DNA from: Endomychus coccineus
Taxonomy: Eukaryota; Arthropoda; Insecta; Coleoptera; Endomychidae
DNA length: 64,000 bases
Direction: 5' to 3'
Assembly: GCA_958510875.1 (NCBI GenBank)
Contig: OY294068.1
Location: 83,052,116-83,116,115 of the forward strand
Positions within the stretch are counted from its first letter, which is position 1. Each line of letters starts with the position of its first letter. The notes beneath the pieces were generated by a model. That model was not told the origin of the DNA and did no database searches. It saw nothing but the letters and a program-made list of their open reading frames with translations. Positions 17,852-27,364 of the stretch are shown piece after piece. A program made the position numbers and the translations under genes.

Positions 17852-19968
17852 TATTGTTGTGATAATAGTCCATCGTGCGATACACGTGGTATGTCGTCGT
17901 CGTCGTTAGTTTCTCGTCGACCCACCATACAATCGCGTATCATGTCTCGGCACAGATAATTCTGTATGGTGTGTAACCAGTTTTTATTGGTGAACGCGTC
18001 GTTATCCATCTTTGCCAACATTACCGCTTCTTTCGTCGTCCATCGATCTCCACCGACCAGTATCGCAGCGGCTATTATCAAATCGTTCGTTATAAACAGG
18101 AATCGCTTATCGTTCTCGGGCCACATAATCAATTTGCGCTTATCGCCCAGCGTGAATATCGATTCTAACGTTTTCCTGTCCGCTATGGGTTTTATTCGAT
18201 CGTTCGTCGTTTCTTCGTTGCCGGCGACGTGAACGCGTCGATTGTCTTCGTAATCGTAGAATATCATCGGAAAATCCAATATCAACGTGAACGTTACATC
18301 CGGCCGTTTGTTAGTACTCACGTCCACCATATTTATTTTGCCGTCGTAGGTTTTCTCTATACGAAAAATCACATCGACGGAAGTTATATGGCGATTCAAT
18401 AAATTTAAATCGTTTTGAATATGTTGAATGTTCGAATTCGATCCCAAATCGTTATCTTTCAGCATTCGATGATCCGTATTCGACCACGTTTTTATATAGT
18501 ATCTTCCGTTTATCTTGTACGCCGACATCCAAACGTTACACAGGGGAGCGTAATTGCGCAGTAGCGGGGCTATCATTTGACGGTTCTCACGTGGTTCGAT
18601 GGTTTTCGTCAATAACCCGTCTGAAGTTCGATAACCTACGGCCATAGTGCCTTCCATGATGGTCTTTGCGAACGTTTTGTAACCGTCCGGAAATATGTAA
18701 AATTGTAGTATATCTTCCGGCGACCAGTAATCCGTGAATACGGCTCGCTCCCTGCCGTCACCGTTCAACGTACAATACACTATAGGTCTATATAGTATCA
18801 TCATGGTCGTAACGTTCAATTTATTCCGCATCGTCGCCATGTCCCATACGCCCCCCGCAGTTTTGGTCCACTCTACGTCGGCGATTATGTCGGGATCGAA
18901 CAGAATTTCGTGAAAAGTGTACTTGTTTCCGGTGATCATCTCGCTCACACCGTACGGTATCAACGGCAGATCGGTGAAATGCGAGATATGAACGAAATTA
19001 TCGTTCCTATCCAACGCGTGTAACATATCATCGATCAGCGCATTTTTCACGTACGCTAGTTCCTCTACACCGATCTCTTCCGGTATATACATCGACATGG
19101 CTAGTCTGTAGTATTTGTGGAAAGCGCTGAACATGTACGGTTCGCGTTGGACGTTAACGAATCTGCTAGACAAATCTGTGTCGAACACACAAGATGCGGG
19201 AATCAACGTCAACGTTAGATATACCAAAAATTTTCCGACTCGAAATCTAAATCGAACATCTTGAATATTTCCACCGTCCGGTATCATATGGTTACCTACG
19301 AGATTGAGGAATTCCGAAGTCATCAACGACCGTAACGTTCGCTCGGGAAACATCGAAATTATACCGTTCGTACCGAACAAGATTAGCGTACCCGCACGAA
19401 CGGGCAACGTAGAACACCATTTCGCCATCCGTAACGTCGGCGATTCTATTAACGTATCGTCTCGAGATCGTGCCGCGACGGTCATAATTTCGATCGTTTT
19501 CATGTCGATCGTACGTTCGAAAATAACGCTCAGACTCCTGTCGTCTTTCACACCGATAACGACGAGAGCACTCCTATATATTTCGAGGAGTCTTCTATCT
19601 TCGTTCTCTAACACTCGTGTCTGTAGATGCGCTTCTATCGCATCGACCGCATCGCCGTAAGTAGTTTCGGCGCTCATCACGTCAATCGCTAGATTTCGAA
19701 CGATAGCCTGGGTAGTATCGGTCGAAAGAAAAACGGGAAACACGGAGTCGTAGTAGAAGGTGCACGACGTAGGCGATCTACCGAACGCTAGACGACCCAA
19801 TTTGATCAGAGTGGTAATTTTGGAAATGGACGATGAATTCGCATCGGAATCGATTACGACACGGTCACCACCTACACGTATCGTGCCATGCATTTGTCGT
19901 AAGAACGCAGGCGACGGTTGTGACGACGACGACGACGACGATGAAGAAACTCCATTTTCATCTGCCAT
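17851..19968 (-). CDS. Large unknown soluble protein
   Basis: A 705-aa protein beginning MADENG at 19968. The frame is open 19 codons further (to 20025), but ATAAG at 19976-19980 lies inside that extension, so a late transcript could only use 19968. A Ser run follows the start. The remainder is an uninterrupted, well-folded-looking protein with evenly spread Trp, Pro and Cys and no membrane segment or nuclease/kinase/polymerase motif that I recognise. A structural (tegument or capsid-associated) role is possible from size and late promoter. Unidentified. Confidence 0.7.
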   Translation of the reverse strand: MADENGVSSSSSSSSSQPSPAFLRQMHGTIRVGGDRVVIDSDANSSSISKITTLIKLGRLAFGRSPTSCTFYYDSVFPVFLSTDTTQAIVRNLAIDVMSAETTYGDAVDAIEAHLQTRVLENEDRRLLEIYRSALVVIGVKDDRSLSVIFERTIDMKTIEIMTVAARSRDDTLIESPTLRMAKWCSTLPVRAGTLILFGTNGIISMFPERTLRSLMTSEFLNLVGNHMIPDGGNIQDVRFRFRVGKFLVYLTLTLIPASCVFDTDLSSRFVNVQREPYMFSAFHKYYRLAMSMYIPEEIGVEELAYVKNALIDDMLHALDRNDNFVHISHFTDLPLIPYGVSEMITGNKYTFHEILFDPDIIADVEWTKTAGGVWDMATMRNKLNVTTMMILYRPIVYCTLNGDGRERAVFTDYWSPEDILQFYIFPDGYKTFAKTIMEGTMAVGYRTSDGLLTKTIEPRENRQMIAPLLRNYAPLCNVWMSAYKINGRYYIKTWSNTDHRMLKDNDLGSNSNIQHIQNDLNLLNRHITSVDVIFRIEKTYDGKINMVDVSTNKRPDVTFTLILDFPMIFYDYEDNRRVHVAGNEETTNDRIKPIADRKTLESIFTLGDKRKLIMWPENDKRFLFITNDLIIAAAILVGGDRWTTKEAVMLAKMDNDAFTNKNWLHTIQNYLCRDMIRDCMVGRRETNDDDDIPRVSHDGLLSQQ

Positions 19969-19975
19969 TCTATTT

Positions 19976-19980
19976 CTTAT
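19976..19980 (-). promoter_or_regulatory. Late motif ATAAG that decides the start of the 705-aa gene
   Basis: TTATAAG contains the stop TAA of the upstream gene (19977-20666) and stands 7 nt before ATG 19968. Confidence 0.6.
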
Positions 19981-20666
19981 AACTCGCTTTCCCATATATT
20001 GTCGTTTACGTCGCCATCCTCGCAATTATCGTCGTCCGTATCGTCTACGTCTATATTATCGTCGTCGTCGTCGTCGTCGTCATCCGTATCGTCGTTATTA
20101 ACGTCGGCAGCCGTCCCGGGAACGTCACCGATAGCCAAGGTGTTTGCCAGAATTTTCGATTTGTCCATGCAAAGGACCGATTCGGTATTATCGACAAATA
20201 AATTTATCAGTTGCAACGTGTACCGTTTGTAGTTCGTGTGATCTACCATTTCACCGAACATGTCTTCGCTGCGATGATGAATGAAACTTTTCACGTTCCT
20301 CGCGTGATCCAATACGTCGACCAAATTCAATAGAGCACCGACATATTGACAAATCATATAATATACGTAAATGTCCATCAATGCCACGTCGTCGTACGGC
20401 TTCAGTTTATATGCGATAAGGCGATCGTGCAACATGATCGGAGTGCGCTGCTGCTGCTGCTGCTGCTGCTGTCGCCGATTGCGAGGCAATTCACAGTCCG
20501 CACGTCGCATATTCAATTTCCATATTCTATTTTGGTCGTCGGTCAGCGTGTGCTCCTTCTGAGAGGCGATATAAAAAATAAAATCTGTCGTCACGTCCAA
20601 ACCCGACGGAGATATTTTCGAATCGCATAAACCGCTCAATCTCAAATATGGGAAAATATGTTCCAT
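19977..20666 (-). CDS. Unknown protein with acidic tail
   Basis: A 229-aa protein with a Gln run at about residues 65-72, a helical central part (about 75-180) and an Asp-rich C-terminal tail of about 40 residues made from GAC/GAT repeats. No membrane segments. ATAAG is 2 nt before the ATG. The tail resembles acidic histone-mimic or protein-binding tails only in composition. Function unknown. Confidence 0.65.
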   Translation of the reverse strand: MEHIFPYLRLSGLCDSKISPSGLDVTTDFIFYIASQKEHTLTDDQNRIWKLNMRRADCELPRNRRQQQQQQQQRTPIMLHDRLIAYKLKPYDDVALMDIYVYYMICQYVGALLNLVDVLDHARNVKSFIHHRSEDMFGEMVDHTNYKRYTLQLINLFVDNTESVLCMDKSKILANTLAIGDVPGTAADVNNDDTDDDDDDDDDNIDVDDTDDDNCEDGDVNDNIWESEL

Positions 20667-20668
20667 TT

Positions 20669-20673
20669 CTTAT
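20669..20673 (-). promoter_or_regulatory. Late motif ATAAG
   Basis: Two nt before the ATG at 20666. Confidence 0.55.
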
Positions 20674-20724
20674 TTTTCAACAGAAAAAAATAAAGAGAGA
20701 GAGAGAGAGGGAGAGAGGGAGAGA

Positions 20725-21177
20725 TTAACATTTAATCTGATACGTCTTTACGCCATACGAGTGGTTGTATTTGGCAGCGTTCTCGGCTTCTCGATTAGTC
20801 GATTGCCCGTCTCCAGATTCACTATTATTACCGTTGTTTCCAGTGTCGATTAGCTTATTGAATCTAAATTTATCCGCCTTTATAACCTCTACGTTCAATT
20901 CCGATTGTGATTTTTTGACGATACGAGGTTTATAGAGATCCAATTTGTCGAAACTGTATTTAATGGGTATCGTATCGTAGAATATAACGGAATCGCTGAA
21001 TAAACCGCCACACAGCCCTATCAAGGGATGTCTGCCTTTGATCAATCGGATTTCTTTCGTTTTGCAGTTAAAATCGACAATCTGGTCAAAGTTTTCGATA
21101 GTATCGATGGCCTGAGATTCGTTGTTGATCGAATTTGTCGTGTTTGACATACAATGCAGAAAAGCTTCTGCTGACAT
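20725..21177 (-). CDS. Small unknown soluble protein
   Basis: A 150-aa protein without membrane segments. A Gly-rich turn (GLCGGLF) follows a basic KGRHP segment at about residues 65-80. ATAAG lies 8 nt before the ATG. Bases 20674-20724 are a (GA)n microsatellite. No family recognised. Confidence 0.6.
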   Translation of the reverse strand: MSAEAFLHCMSNTTNSINNESQAIDTIENFDQIVDFNCKTKEIRLIKGRHPLIGLCGGLFSDSVIFYDTIPIKYSFDKLDLYKPRIVKKSQSELNVEVIKADKFRFNKLIDTGNNGNNSESGDGQSTNREAENAAKYNHSYGVKTYQIKC

Positions 21178-21185
21178 AATGATAT

Positions 21186-21190
21186 CTTAT
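21186..21190 (-). promoter_or_regulatory. Late motif ATAAG
   Basis: Eight nt before the ATG at 21177. Confidence 0.5.
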
Positions 21191-21340
21191 CTACTAGGGG
21201 TAGGAGAAAAAGAAAACGAATTATCGTATTACGATTCATTTATTGTACGATATCGGACGAACACTGATCGACTGTTTCGTCACGATGGTTGGCCATCTGG
21301 GAAAGAAAATTCGTTACTGAAACTGAAATCGAATTTATAG

Positions 21341-21705
21341 TTAACGACATACCGCAACGATCAACCCTCGCACATCTTCAAAAGTTCCATAACACATCGG
21401 TGGACACCGGATATGGTCACGACTAAGGATTGAACGTTTCAGTTCGGAAAATTCGTTCGGCAAATTTTCGTTCGAGCATCGATTCCGTATAGGTGTCAAT
21501 TTAGACGTTTCGTCGCACCTGAAACATATCAGTATTCGACGATTCGAAAAAAATATATATTTACAAAATACCGTGGGTCGTTTGTAACGAATTGTACGTT
21601 CTCGGGAGAAGTCGATTCGTGGCATACATTCGTTGAATCGCTAAGTGGAACCGTACGATTTTCATCCACCACATCGATATTCGAATAGTCTGAAAGTAGT
21701 GACAT
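21341..21705 (-). CDS. Candidate spliced small gene (two exons)
   Basis: Two short minus-strand frames are separated by a GT-AG interval. Exon 1 would run from ATG 21705 to 21572 and exon 2 from 21518 to the stop at 21341, with a 53-nt intron (21571-21519; donor GTATTT, acceptor preceded by TACTGAT and a pyrimidine-rich ATGTTTCAG). The join keeps the frame and gives about 103 residues with six cysteines in the second half. A (TA)n box lies upstream. This would explain an otherwise gene-free 760-bp stretch (21178-21938), but a chance GT-AG pair is quite possible; no homologue is recognised. Confidence 0.3.
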
Positions 21706-21938
21706 TTTCGCAGTATACAGTATGCAGTATGAATGTAACACCTCGAACAATCCGCAACTACTATCGATCGTTGTCGGATACGACCGGTGTATATATATAT
21801 GTGCTCGATGAGGTGGGGGAGGGGAGTGCGTATCAGCCTATCGTAACAGACCCCAACTTCACTCGTATAACAAATCGACGAAAAGATTCGCACGGATACG
21901 AGGGGAACGCGTTCGATATCACTACTTGCCGATCGTTT

Positions 21939-22178
21939 TTATCGTTCTGGACGACGGTCGGGTTGACGTCGTACGAACCGTTGACTCAATACGGCCATGA
22001 ATCCCGTGACGATACCCGCAACGATCGCGATTGATTTGTTGTTACTTCCTTTTGGATTACTTTCCCCGTCTACGATTACGAGATTTTTTTTATTTCCGAT
22101 AAACGCGTACAGTTCCTTGAGATTGGACGATATCTCATCACTAGTTGCGTTTATATCGTCCGGTGTCATCATCGTCAT
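21939..22178 (-). CDS. Small protein with C-terminal membrane segment
   Basis: A 79-aa protein: a polar helical N-terminal half, a hydrophobic segment at about residues 49-65 and a short very basic tail. Tail-anchored topology is likely. ATAAG lies 19 nt upstream and overlaps the stop region of the AAA ATPase gene. A real small late gene is supported mainly by this promoter and by position. Confidence 0.55.
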   Translation of the reverse strand: MTMMTPDDINATSDEISSNLKELYAFIGNKKNLVIVDGESNPKGSNNKSIAIVAGIVTGFMAVLSQRFVRRQPDRRPER

Positions 22179-22197
22179 ATATTCTGGTTCACGTGCT

Positions 22198-22202
22198 CTT
22201 AT
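22198..22202 (-). promoter_or_regulatory. Late motif ATAAG overlapping a stop codon
   Basis: TAATAAG joins the stop of the AAA ATPase gene (22202) to the late motif of the gene 21939-22178. Confidence 0.5.
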
Positions 22203-23722
22203 TACTGGGAGGTGACGTGAAAATCTATCATTTGTCGCGTTACGATAGGTAATACGATATTGTTCGAAATATCCGAATCGAGCGATACCGTCGTAACTCG
22301 ATCATCATCATCATCATTGTCGTTGACAATAACATATTTCGGGGAATCTGCACTTATGATCGTACCGATTATCGAAAATACTGGATAATTCATATCGGTG
22401 ACGGAAACGACGCGAACGGTATCGGTCAACGAAAAAGTAAGATTGGAAAATATTTTCTTCACCAAATCGCCAATTTTCGATTGCGAAGCGTTCGTTCGAT
22501 GCATATCTGACGCTATATGTCGCATAACATCCTCGTTAACGTTCAATTTGGCCGAGTGAAACGAACGATGCACCAATTCGAGGTATTCTTGTGGAGTTTC
22601 CGGCTTGGACACGAGAATATTCGCAACCGAACGCCGGGTGATGGCTTCGTCTATATCTTGAAAAATATTCGTGGCACATATCATCAGTACGTTCGATTCG
22701 GCATCGGAGCTGCTGAACTTGTTCATTTCCATCATAAAAATTAATTTTAGCTTTTTATCGATGGGCTCTTCGCCGGCCGAACCCCTCCTACTGAATATCG
22801 AATCGATTTCGTCGATAAAAATGATTTTCGGAGCTACGGATCGGATGGCCCATTCGAAGATCGCCGTCAACAGTTTTTCACTGTCGCCCACGTATTTACT
22901 GAATAGTTGCGACAATTTCATCTCGTATATGGGTACGCGACAAAACGTGGCCAACGCTCTGGCCAACGAGGTTTTTCCCGTGCCCGGAGGGCCGTACAGA
23001 ATGATCATACTATTACCGGTTATATCTCTGTTGCGTAGAATTTCTTTCGTTCTGCTGTTGCTATTCAACGAGAACATATGCGCTAGTTCTTTCAATTTCT
23101 GCTTCGTATCCGAATGGCCGATTATATGATCGAAGTCGTCGGTACGGGTTAGCGTTAGTTCGGGAATCACATGTTTGACGCTATCGTAATCGTTGTATTG
23201 CGACCCGCCGTCGCCGTTGTTATTCCCGTGCAAATTTAACGACATATGTGTGGCGTTCATCACGGATATAGTTTCTACGTTGCCAGACGAAATCGCACCG
23301 TCCAATCTCTGAATGCGATCATAAATTTGTACGATTTTATTGAGAATCAATTCGATAATATACGAACGATCGAAAGCTATGAAACTTCTATTTCTTTCGT
23401 GCTCGGTCGATTCTGAAGGATTCGGTCGCCGCCGCCGTTGTTTCACCCGATTCAGTGGTAACGTTACACCGGATAGCAGACAGCACGCGTTATACAACAC
23501 CGACTGAGCCGAGGCATATCGAATTATCGCTTTTTCGTATTTACTCTCGCGTTCGTAATCTATGGCGTCGTTCGTTATACGTGCGACTTTCGACATTTCT
23601 TCGAACAGCGTCATCATGATCTTATGCTTCCGTTCGGCATTTCTGTTGTTGTTGTTGTTGTTGTTATTGTTGTTGCCGCCACCGTCGTCACCGAAACTTT
23701 CGTGGTTTTTCGTGTTCGACAT
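22202..23722 (-). CDS. VPS4/spastin-like MIT-AAA ATPase
   Basis: A 506-aa protein from ATG 23722 (MSNTKN). The frame is open to 23875, but the extra 51 residues fall in a duplicated intergenic repeat upstream of the late motifs, so I reject them. After an Asn run (about 17-26) comes an MIT-like region: helices at about 38-58 and 61-85 (pattern A-x2-Y-E-x-A-I-x2-Y), a basic loop, and a third helix at about 121-141. The AAA module has Walker A GPPGTGKT (244-251), pore-loop KYVGDSEKL, Walker B IIFIDEID, sensor ATN and a TRR near the arginine-finger position. This is the meiotic-clade layout (VPS4, katanin, spastin), enzymes that disassemble ESCRT-III or sever microtubules. A virus-encoded form could act in budding or nuclear-envelope remodelling. 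It may instead be a captured host gene. Confidence 0.8.
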   Translation of the reverse strand: MSNTKNHESFGDDGGGNNNNNNNNNNRNAERKHKIMMTLFEEMSKVARITNDAIDYERESKYEKAIIRYASAQSVLYNACCLLSGVTLPLNRVKQRRRRPNPSESTEHERNRSFIAFDRSYIIELILNKIVQIYDRIQRLDGAISSGNVETISVMNATHMSLNLHGNNNGDGGSQYNDYDSVKHVIPELTLTRTDDFDHIIGHSDTKQKLKELAHMFSLNSNSRTKEILRNRDITGNSMIILYGPPGTGKTSLARALATFCRVPIYEMKLSQLFSKYVGDSEKLLTAIFEWAIRSVAPKIIFIDEIDSIFSRRGSAGEEPIDKKLKLIFMMEMNKFSSSDAESNVLMICATNIFQDIDEAITRRSVANILVSKPETPQEYLELVHRSFHSAKLNVNEDVMRHIASDMHRTNASQSKIGDLVKKIFSNLTFSLTDTVRVVSVTDMNYPVFSIIGTIISADSPKYVIVNDNDDDDDRVTTVSLDSDISNNIVLPIVTRQMIDFHVTSQ

Positions 23723-23774
23723 TGCCGTTATCGTATGTCGTGTCGATGATCTTTTCGCTTGCGCTCTATCGCAT

Positions 23775-23791
23775 CTTATAAACGCGCTTAC
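23775..23791 (-). promoter_or_regulatory. Two late motifs, ATAAG and GTAAG
   Basis: ATAAG at 23779-23775 and GTAAG at 23791-23787, 52 and 64 nt before ATG 23722. They lie inside the longer open frame and so favour the shorter start. Confidence 0.4.
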
Positions 23792-23834
23792 GACGGGACG
23801 ACTGGAAAGGAAAGTCAATTCGAACAAATACACA

Positions 23835-24112
23835 CATACGAATAGTATCGAAAGATATTTATTTTCGAAATACATTCAAGAAATATCGCGTATCAACATA
23901 TCGTACCATATTTCCCGACTCCACTCGTGTGACAACCCAAGTTGGTGTTATATTATCGATGCGATAAATGTCACGTTATGTTACTCGAAATGTTCATAAG
24001 GGTGAAATTCGTATCTCATGACGGTCACGTGGACTGTAAACGGGTTAAAACAAATACGTACAAATAGTGTCGAAAGATATTTATTTTCAAAATACATTCA
24101 AGAAATATCGTA
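23835..24112. mobile_element. Internally deleted Fanzor element between direct repeats
   Basis: A sequence of about 50 bp at 23835-23889 recurs at 24055-24112 in the same orientation (shared core TCGAAAGATATTTATTTTC). Between them lies a piece with GCGATAAATG and TACTCGAAATGTT, both recognisable from the Fanzor gene, followed by the element's terminal repeat (23991-24046) ending at GGGTTAAAA, so CCC next to TTAA as in the intact element. This is a miniature derivative that has lost almost all of the coding region. The last codons of the gene 24098-25678 lie in the right-hand direct repeat. Confidence 0.6.
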
Positions 24113-25678
24113 GGCAAGTGTATCGTGATGCGAGAGATCGTCGTGTAAGCGTACTCTCAACGACTCCCAATATCTTTGGAACAAACAATACGTATATCGA
24201 ACGTCGCCTGTCGAAGAATGAAAATCCCCGTGCGGTTCTGAACACTGTGTCATCGAGTGTGCTTCTGAAAGATTCAATTGGGGTCCACCTCGCCGACTGT
24301 CAGATTTGACGTGATCGCTTCTACCCAACACAACGGTCATCAGAATTATTTCATTTTGGAACATAAAATCCAGCACGTATCGTTCGTCTTGCAGTTGTCG
24401 ACTGGACAAGTTGATCCATAACGGTTTTACCATACCCGATACGGCTACGTCGTGATGATGGCCGCACGTCAAAATCGGTCTGTCCCTCGAGAGCGAATAG
24501 TAAGCTTGAGTCGATGCCTGAACGGGAGTATAATTGTTGCATACGTTGACACAATGTGCACATCTGAACTCTCGATTGTCGTCGATCGTGTGTTTTTGTA
24601 GGAACATCATATCGAATCGACTTTGCCACGTAACGAATAACGGAACATTATGTTCACGGAGACATACTTCGTGTACCATCTGAATCATCATTAAAGGATC
24701 CACGTTATGAGTTGACTCGTAACATCGATTAACTTCCAAAGTTTTCAATATATTTCTTTTGACGATCGCCGGTATAGAAGCGTCCGGATACATCGTCGTT
24801 AACACGAAATCGCTCGGTACAAATATGTCGTTTTGGACGAATTCCAATTTGTCCAATACGTAAGATTTTCCTCGATATTCGACTGCGATATTATCGTCAC
24901 ATATCGATGCACTAATGTACGCTATTCTATCGATTTTGTTCACGAATTCCGTATCTAAAGCAAACGGCTTCACGAATTCCGATAGCAAACGTTCTGCCAT
25001 AAACCACAACATATTCTTTCGGTTATTCATTTCACCGCCGACGATACCACTTGACCGGTTCCTATCGTCGTCGTCGCTATATCTACTGGTACGTTGTATC
25101 GAGTGTCTGCTTATATGCGTTCGTCGATGACGACGATTACGGCGCGAGTATCGTTGCGATTGTCGTCGTATTCGCCTTCGTCCACATTCCCGTTGTTGTT
25201 GTTGTTGTTGTTGTTGTTGCCGTCGTGGTTCTCTTTCGTAGGATCTCGTCGGGTACGTATCGCTTCGAACAACTTTATCGCGATATTCCCGTCGTCGTTG
25301 CCGTCGTAGTTCTCTTCCGTATGATCTCGTCGGGTGCGTATCGTTTCGAATAACTTTATCGCAATCTGAATCGTCAGAGAACAGATACTCTTCTTCGTCG
25401 TCGTCGTCGTCCGATGACAAGTCACGCGACACCTTCGATGTAACAGCACCGTTCACGTCGTCGTTATCGTCATTACTCTTGCAATTATTCTTACCGTGAT
25501 AATCTCGTGACGACTTCGTATCATCACCATCATCATCATCATCGTTTGCAGCGTCAACATTGGTAACTTTACATTTTATGTCGACTTCGCTGAGCGACAT
25601 CTCACCATCGTCGCTATCATTCAATAAGATACCGTTCATATCATCGACGAGATCGTTCCAGTCTGGCTCCGTCGTCAT
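24098..25678 (-). CDS. Unknown protein with Cys/His cluster; possible capsid protein
   Basis: A 526-aa protein. The N-terminal ~200 residues are acidic, then Arg-rich with a Gln run and two partly duplicated segments (the T-x-P-T-R-S-Y motif occurs twice). The C-terminal ~310 residues are folded and contain a candidate zinc site, C-x2-C-x3-C about residue 372-379 and C-G-H-H-H about residue 405. A distant relation of the folded part to VP39-type major capsid proteins crossed my mind because of the KR-x-I ... LMMIQ segment followed by a Cys-rich loop, but it is weak. ATAAG is 5 nt before the ATG. Confidence 0.65.
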   Translation of the reverse strand: MTTEPDWNDLVDDMNGILLNDSDDGEMSLSEVDIKCKVTNVDAANDDDDDGDDTKSSRDYHGKNNCKSNDDNDDVNGAVTSKVSRDLSSDDDDDEEEYLFSDDSDCDKVIRNDTHPTRSYGRELRRQRRREYRDKVVRSDTYPTRSYEREPRRQQQQQQQQQRECGRRRIRRQSQRYSRRNRRHRRTHISRHSIQRTSRYSDDDDRNRSSGIVGGEMNNRKNMLWFMAERLLSEFVKPFALDTEFVNKIDRIAYISASICDDNIAVEYRGKSYVLDKLEFVQNDIFVPSDFVLTTMYPDASIPAIVKRNILKTLEVNRCYESTHNVDPLMMIQMVHEVCLREHNVPLFVTWQSRFDMMFLQKHTIDDNREFRCAHCVNVCNNYTPVQASTQAYYSLSRDRPILTCGHHHDVAVSGMVKPLWINLSSRQLQDERYVLDFMFQNEIILMTVVLGRSDHVKSDSRRGGPQLNLSEAHSMTQCSEPHGDFHSSTGDVRYTYCLFQRYWESLRVRLHDDLSHHDTLAYDIS

Positions 25679-25683
25679 GGTCT

Positions 25684-25688
25684 CTTAT
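25684..25688 (-). promoter_or_regulatory. Late motif ATAAG
   Basis: Five nt before the ATG at 25678. Confidence 0.55.
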
Positions 25689-25791
25689 TATTATTACTAT
25701 TATCATCATCATGATCACGAAACTCGATGAGATCGGATCGAATGGAAAGTCATACAAAATAAACGCTAACAAAACTTTAATATAAATGTAT

Positions 25792-27115
25792 TTATTCGTT
25801 CAGTAATCGCAATATATCAGTCAACTTATGAGAATGTACATTCACAGGAAATGATTTGAACGGTACGTCGTTAAATCTCTGCTGCTCGGACGAGGACGAC
25901 GACGACGACGACGATTTGCTTCCCAGACACCTGTAAATCGTGGGCACTTTATTTTCACACAAATTGACGAAACAAATATACGTGATGATTATTTCGTTTA
26001 CAAAAAATTTATAAATACTATTCGAACTGGGTATATTTATGAATAAAATGTTCCTTTCGAATAACGTTCGCCTAACGTCCGTCAAATACAGACCGGTCTC
26101 CGCGTGGAACGCATCTTCGTTATTCTCGTATACAACGATCAACTTGTTCAAAAAAGTTTCTTTTGTGATATAAAACAAATCGGTGACTATATCGAAACTC
26201 GGCAAGGTAGTTTCGAATTGTTCGAAATAGCACAGTTTTAATATTAACCAGCTCGCGTTAATTAATACATCGTGACGCCCGACGAATTCGGCAGATTGGA
26301 AGTGTTCGGTTTTGATACGAGAGATTTTTTCTTGAAAATTGCGGATGACTTCTTCGTTCGCACTTGAGATGGATTCCTTATCGTGGGAGCCATTAGTTAT
26401 TCTCTTACTACTTTGATCGTGGCTACTAGTTTCTCCGTTCGATTTGATTTTATTCCGAGATGTAGGTTGCTTGCGAACCTTTTTCGCTTTAGCTGCGGGT
26501 TCGACGACGGCTGACGCCTGTATCTTGCCTTCGCCTGCTGTTTCTGCTTCTAGTCTATTCACGTGTACATCTTTCTTCGTGGTCACGGCGACCGTCCGCG
26601 CTTCAATCGATCGCTCTAATTCGGACCCTTCCGTATCGTTCCCAATATCATCGTCATCTTCCTCGATCGTATGTGTGTCTCTTTTCCGTTTTTGACATCG
26701 CTTCTGATCAGATTTACCATTTTGTTTCTTTTTCTCACGAGCTATCGGGAGTTTGACCAGAAGTTGCGGTTTTATCGTTGCAGTTTCCACGGTCGATTTC
26801 GTTTTCGATCTTTTCGACGTCGATTTTTTCACCGGTGTCGTACCAGTTGGCTTAGTAGCAGTAGCAGTAGTAGTAGTAGTAGTAGCAGTAGTGGTATCGT
26901 TATACGAATCGGTATATTCACTCGTTTCCCCGTTCGTGATGGCGGTTACAGCGACGATAGACTTACTTGTTGGACGATATGTCGGATGCAAATTGTTCTT
27001 CACCGGGTTTAGCGGCTTGACGAAGATGGCATCGTCGGGATTGTACTCTGGAACGGCGTTGGCGGTGGCGGTGGACACAACATCGAAACTGTCAACGTGC
27101 TGCTGCTGCTGCTGC

Positions 27116-27148
<33 letters not shown>

Positions 27149-27270
27149 CCCAGCACTCGTTTAGTTATATTCCGAAGTTGATTCAACGTATCGTCGGTAA
27201 TGGTCAAATCAGAAATGATCGGACCCATTTCCATGTGTTTTTTTAGCTTGGCCAAACTTGCCGAAGACAT
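25792..27270 (-). CDS. PolyQ/basic protein with folded C-terminus, early-type gene
   Basis: A 492-aa protein with a short helical N-terminus, a Gln run (about 44-57), Thr runs, several Lys/Arg-rich patches that look like nuclear localisation signals (for example KRSKTKS and QKRCQKRKR), and a compact C-terminal domain of about 170 residues. Composition suggests a nuclear DNA-binding or regulatory protein. Unlike its neighbours it lacks DTAAG and has TATATAAA and CAGTCAGT upstream, which agrees with an early regulatory role. No family recognised. Confidence 0.65.
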
Positions 27271-27303
27271 CGTCGATGTTTCGCTGGTGAAATATTCACG
27301 TCG

Positions 27304-27340
27304 ACTGACTGCCTCCCACCGTGACGCATCCGTTTATATA
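27304..27340 (-). promoter_or_regulatory. TATA + CAGTCAGT early-type promoter
   Basis: On the minus strand TATATAAA (27340-27333) is followed 22 nt later by CAGTCAGT (27311-27304), 34 nt before ATG 27270. Confidence 0.6.
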
Positions 27341-27364
27341 GCACCACGTGCGATCGTTTATTGG

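Noticed and set aside
21645..22034. A 129-aa plus-strand ORF
   Set aside because: No promoter motif, overlaps the supported gene 21939-22178 and the candidate spliced gene on the other strand; kept out for lack of support.
23723..23875. N-terminal hydrophobic extension (signal peptide) of the AAA ATPase
   Set aside because: It lies in a duplicated intergenic repeat, upstream of both late motifs; MSNTKN at 23722 is the better start.
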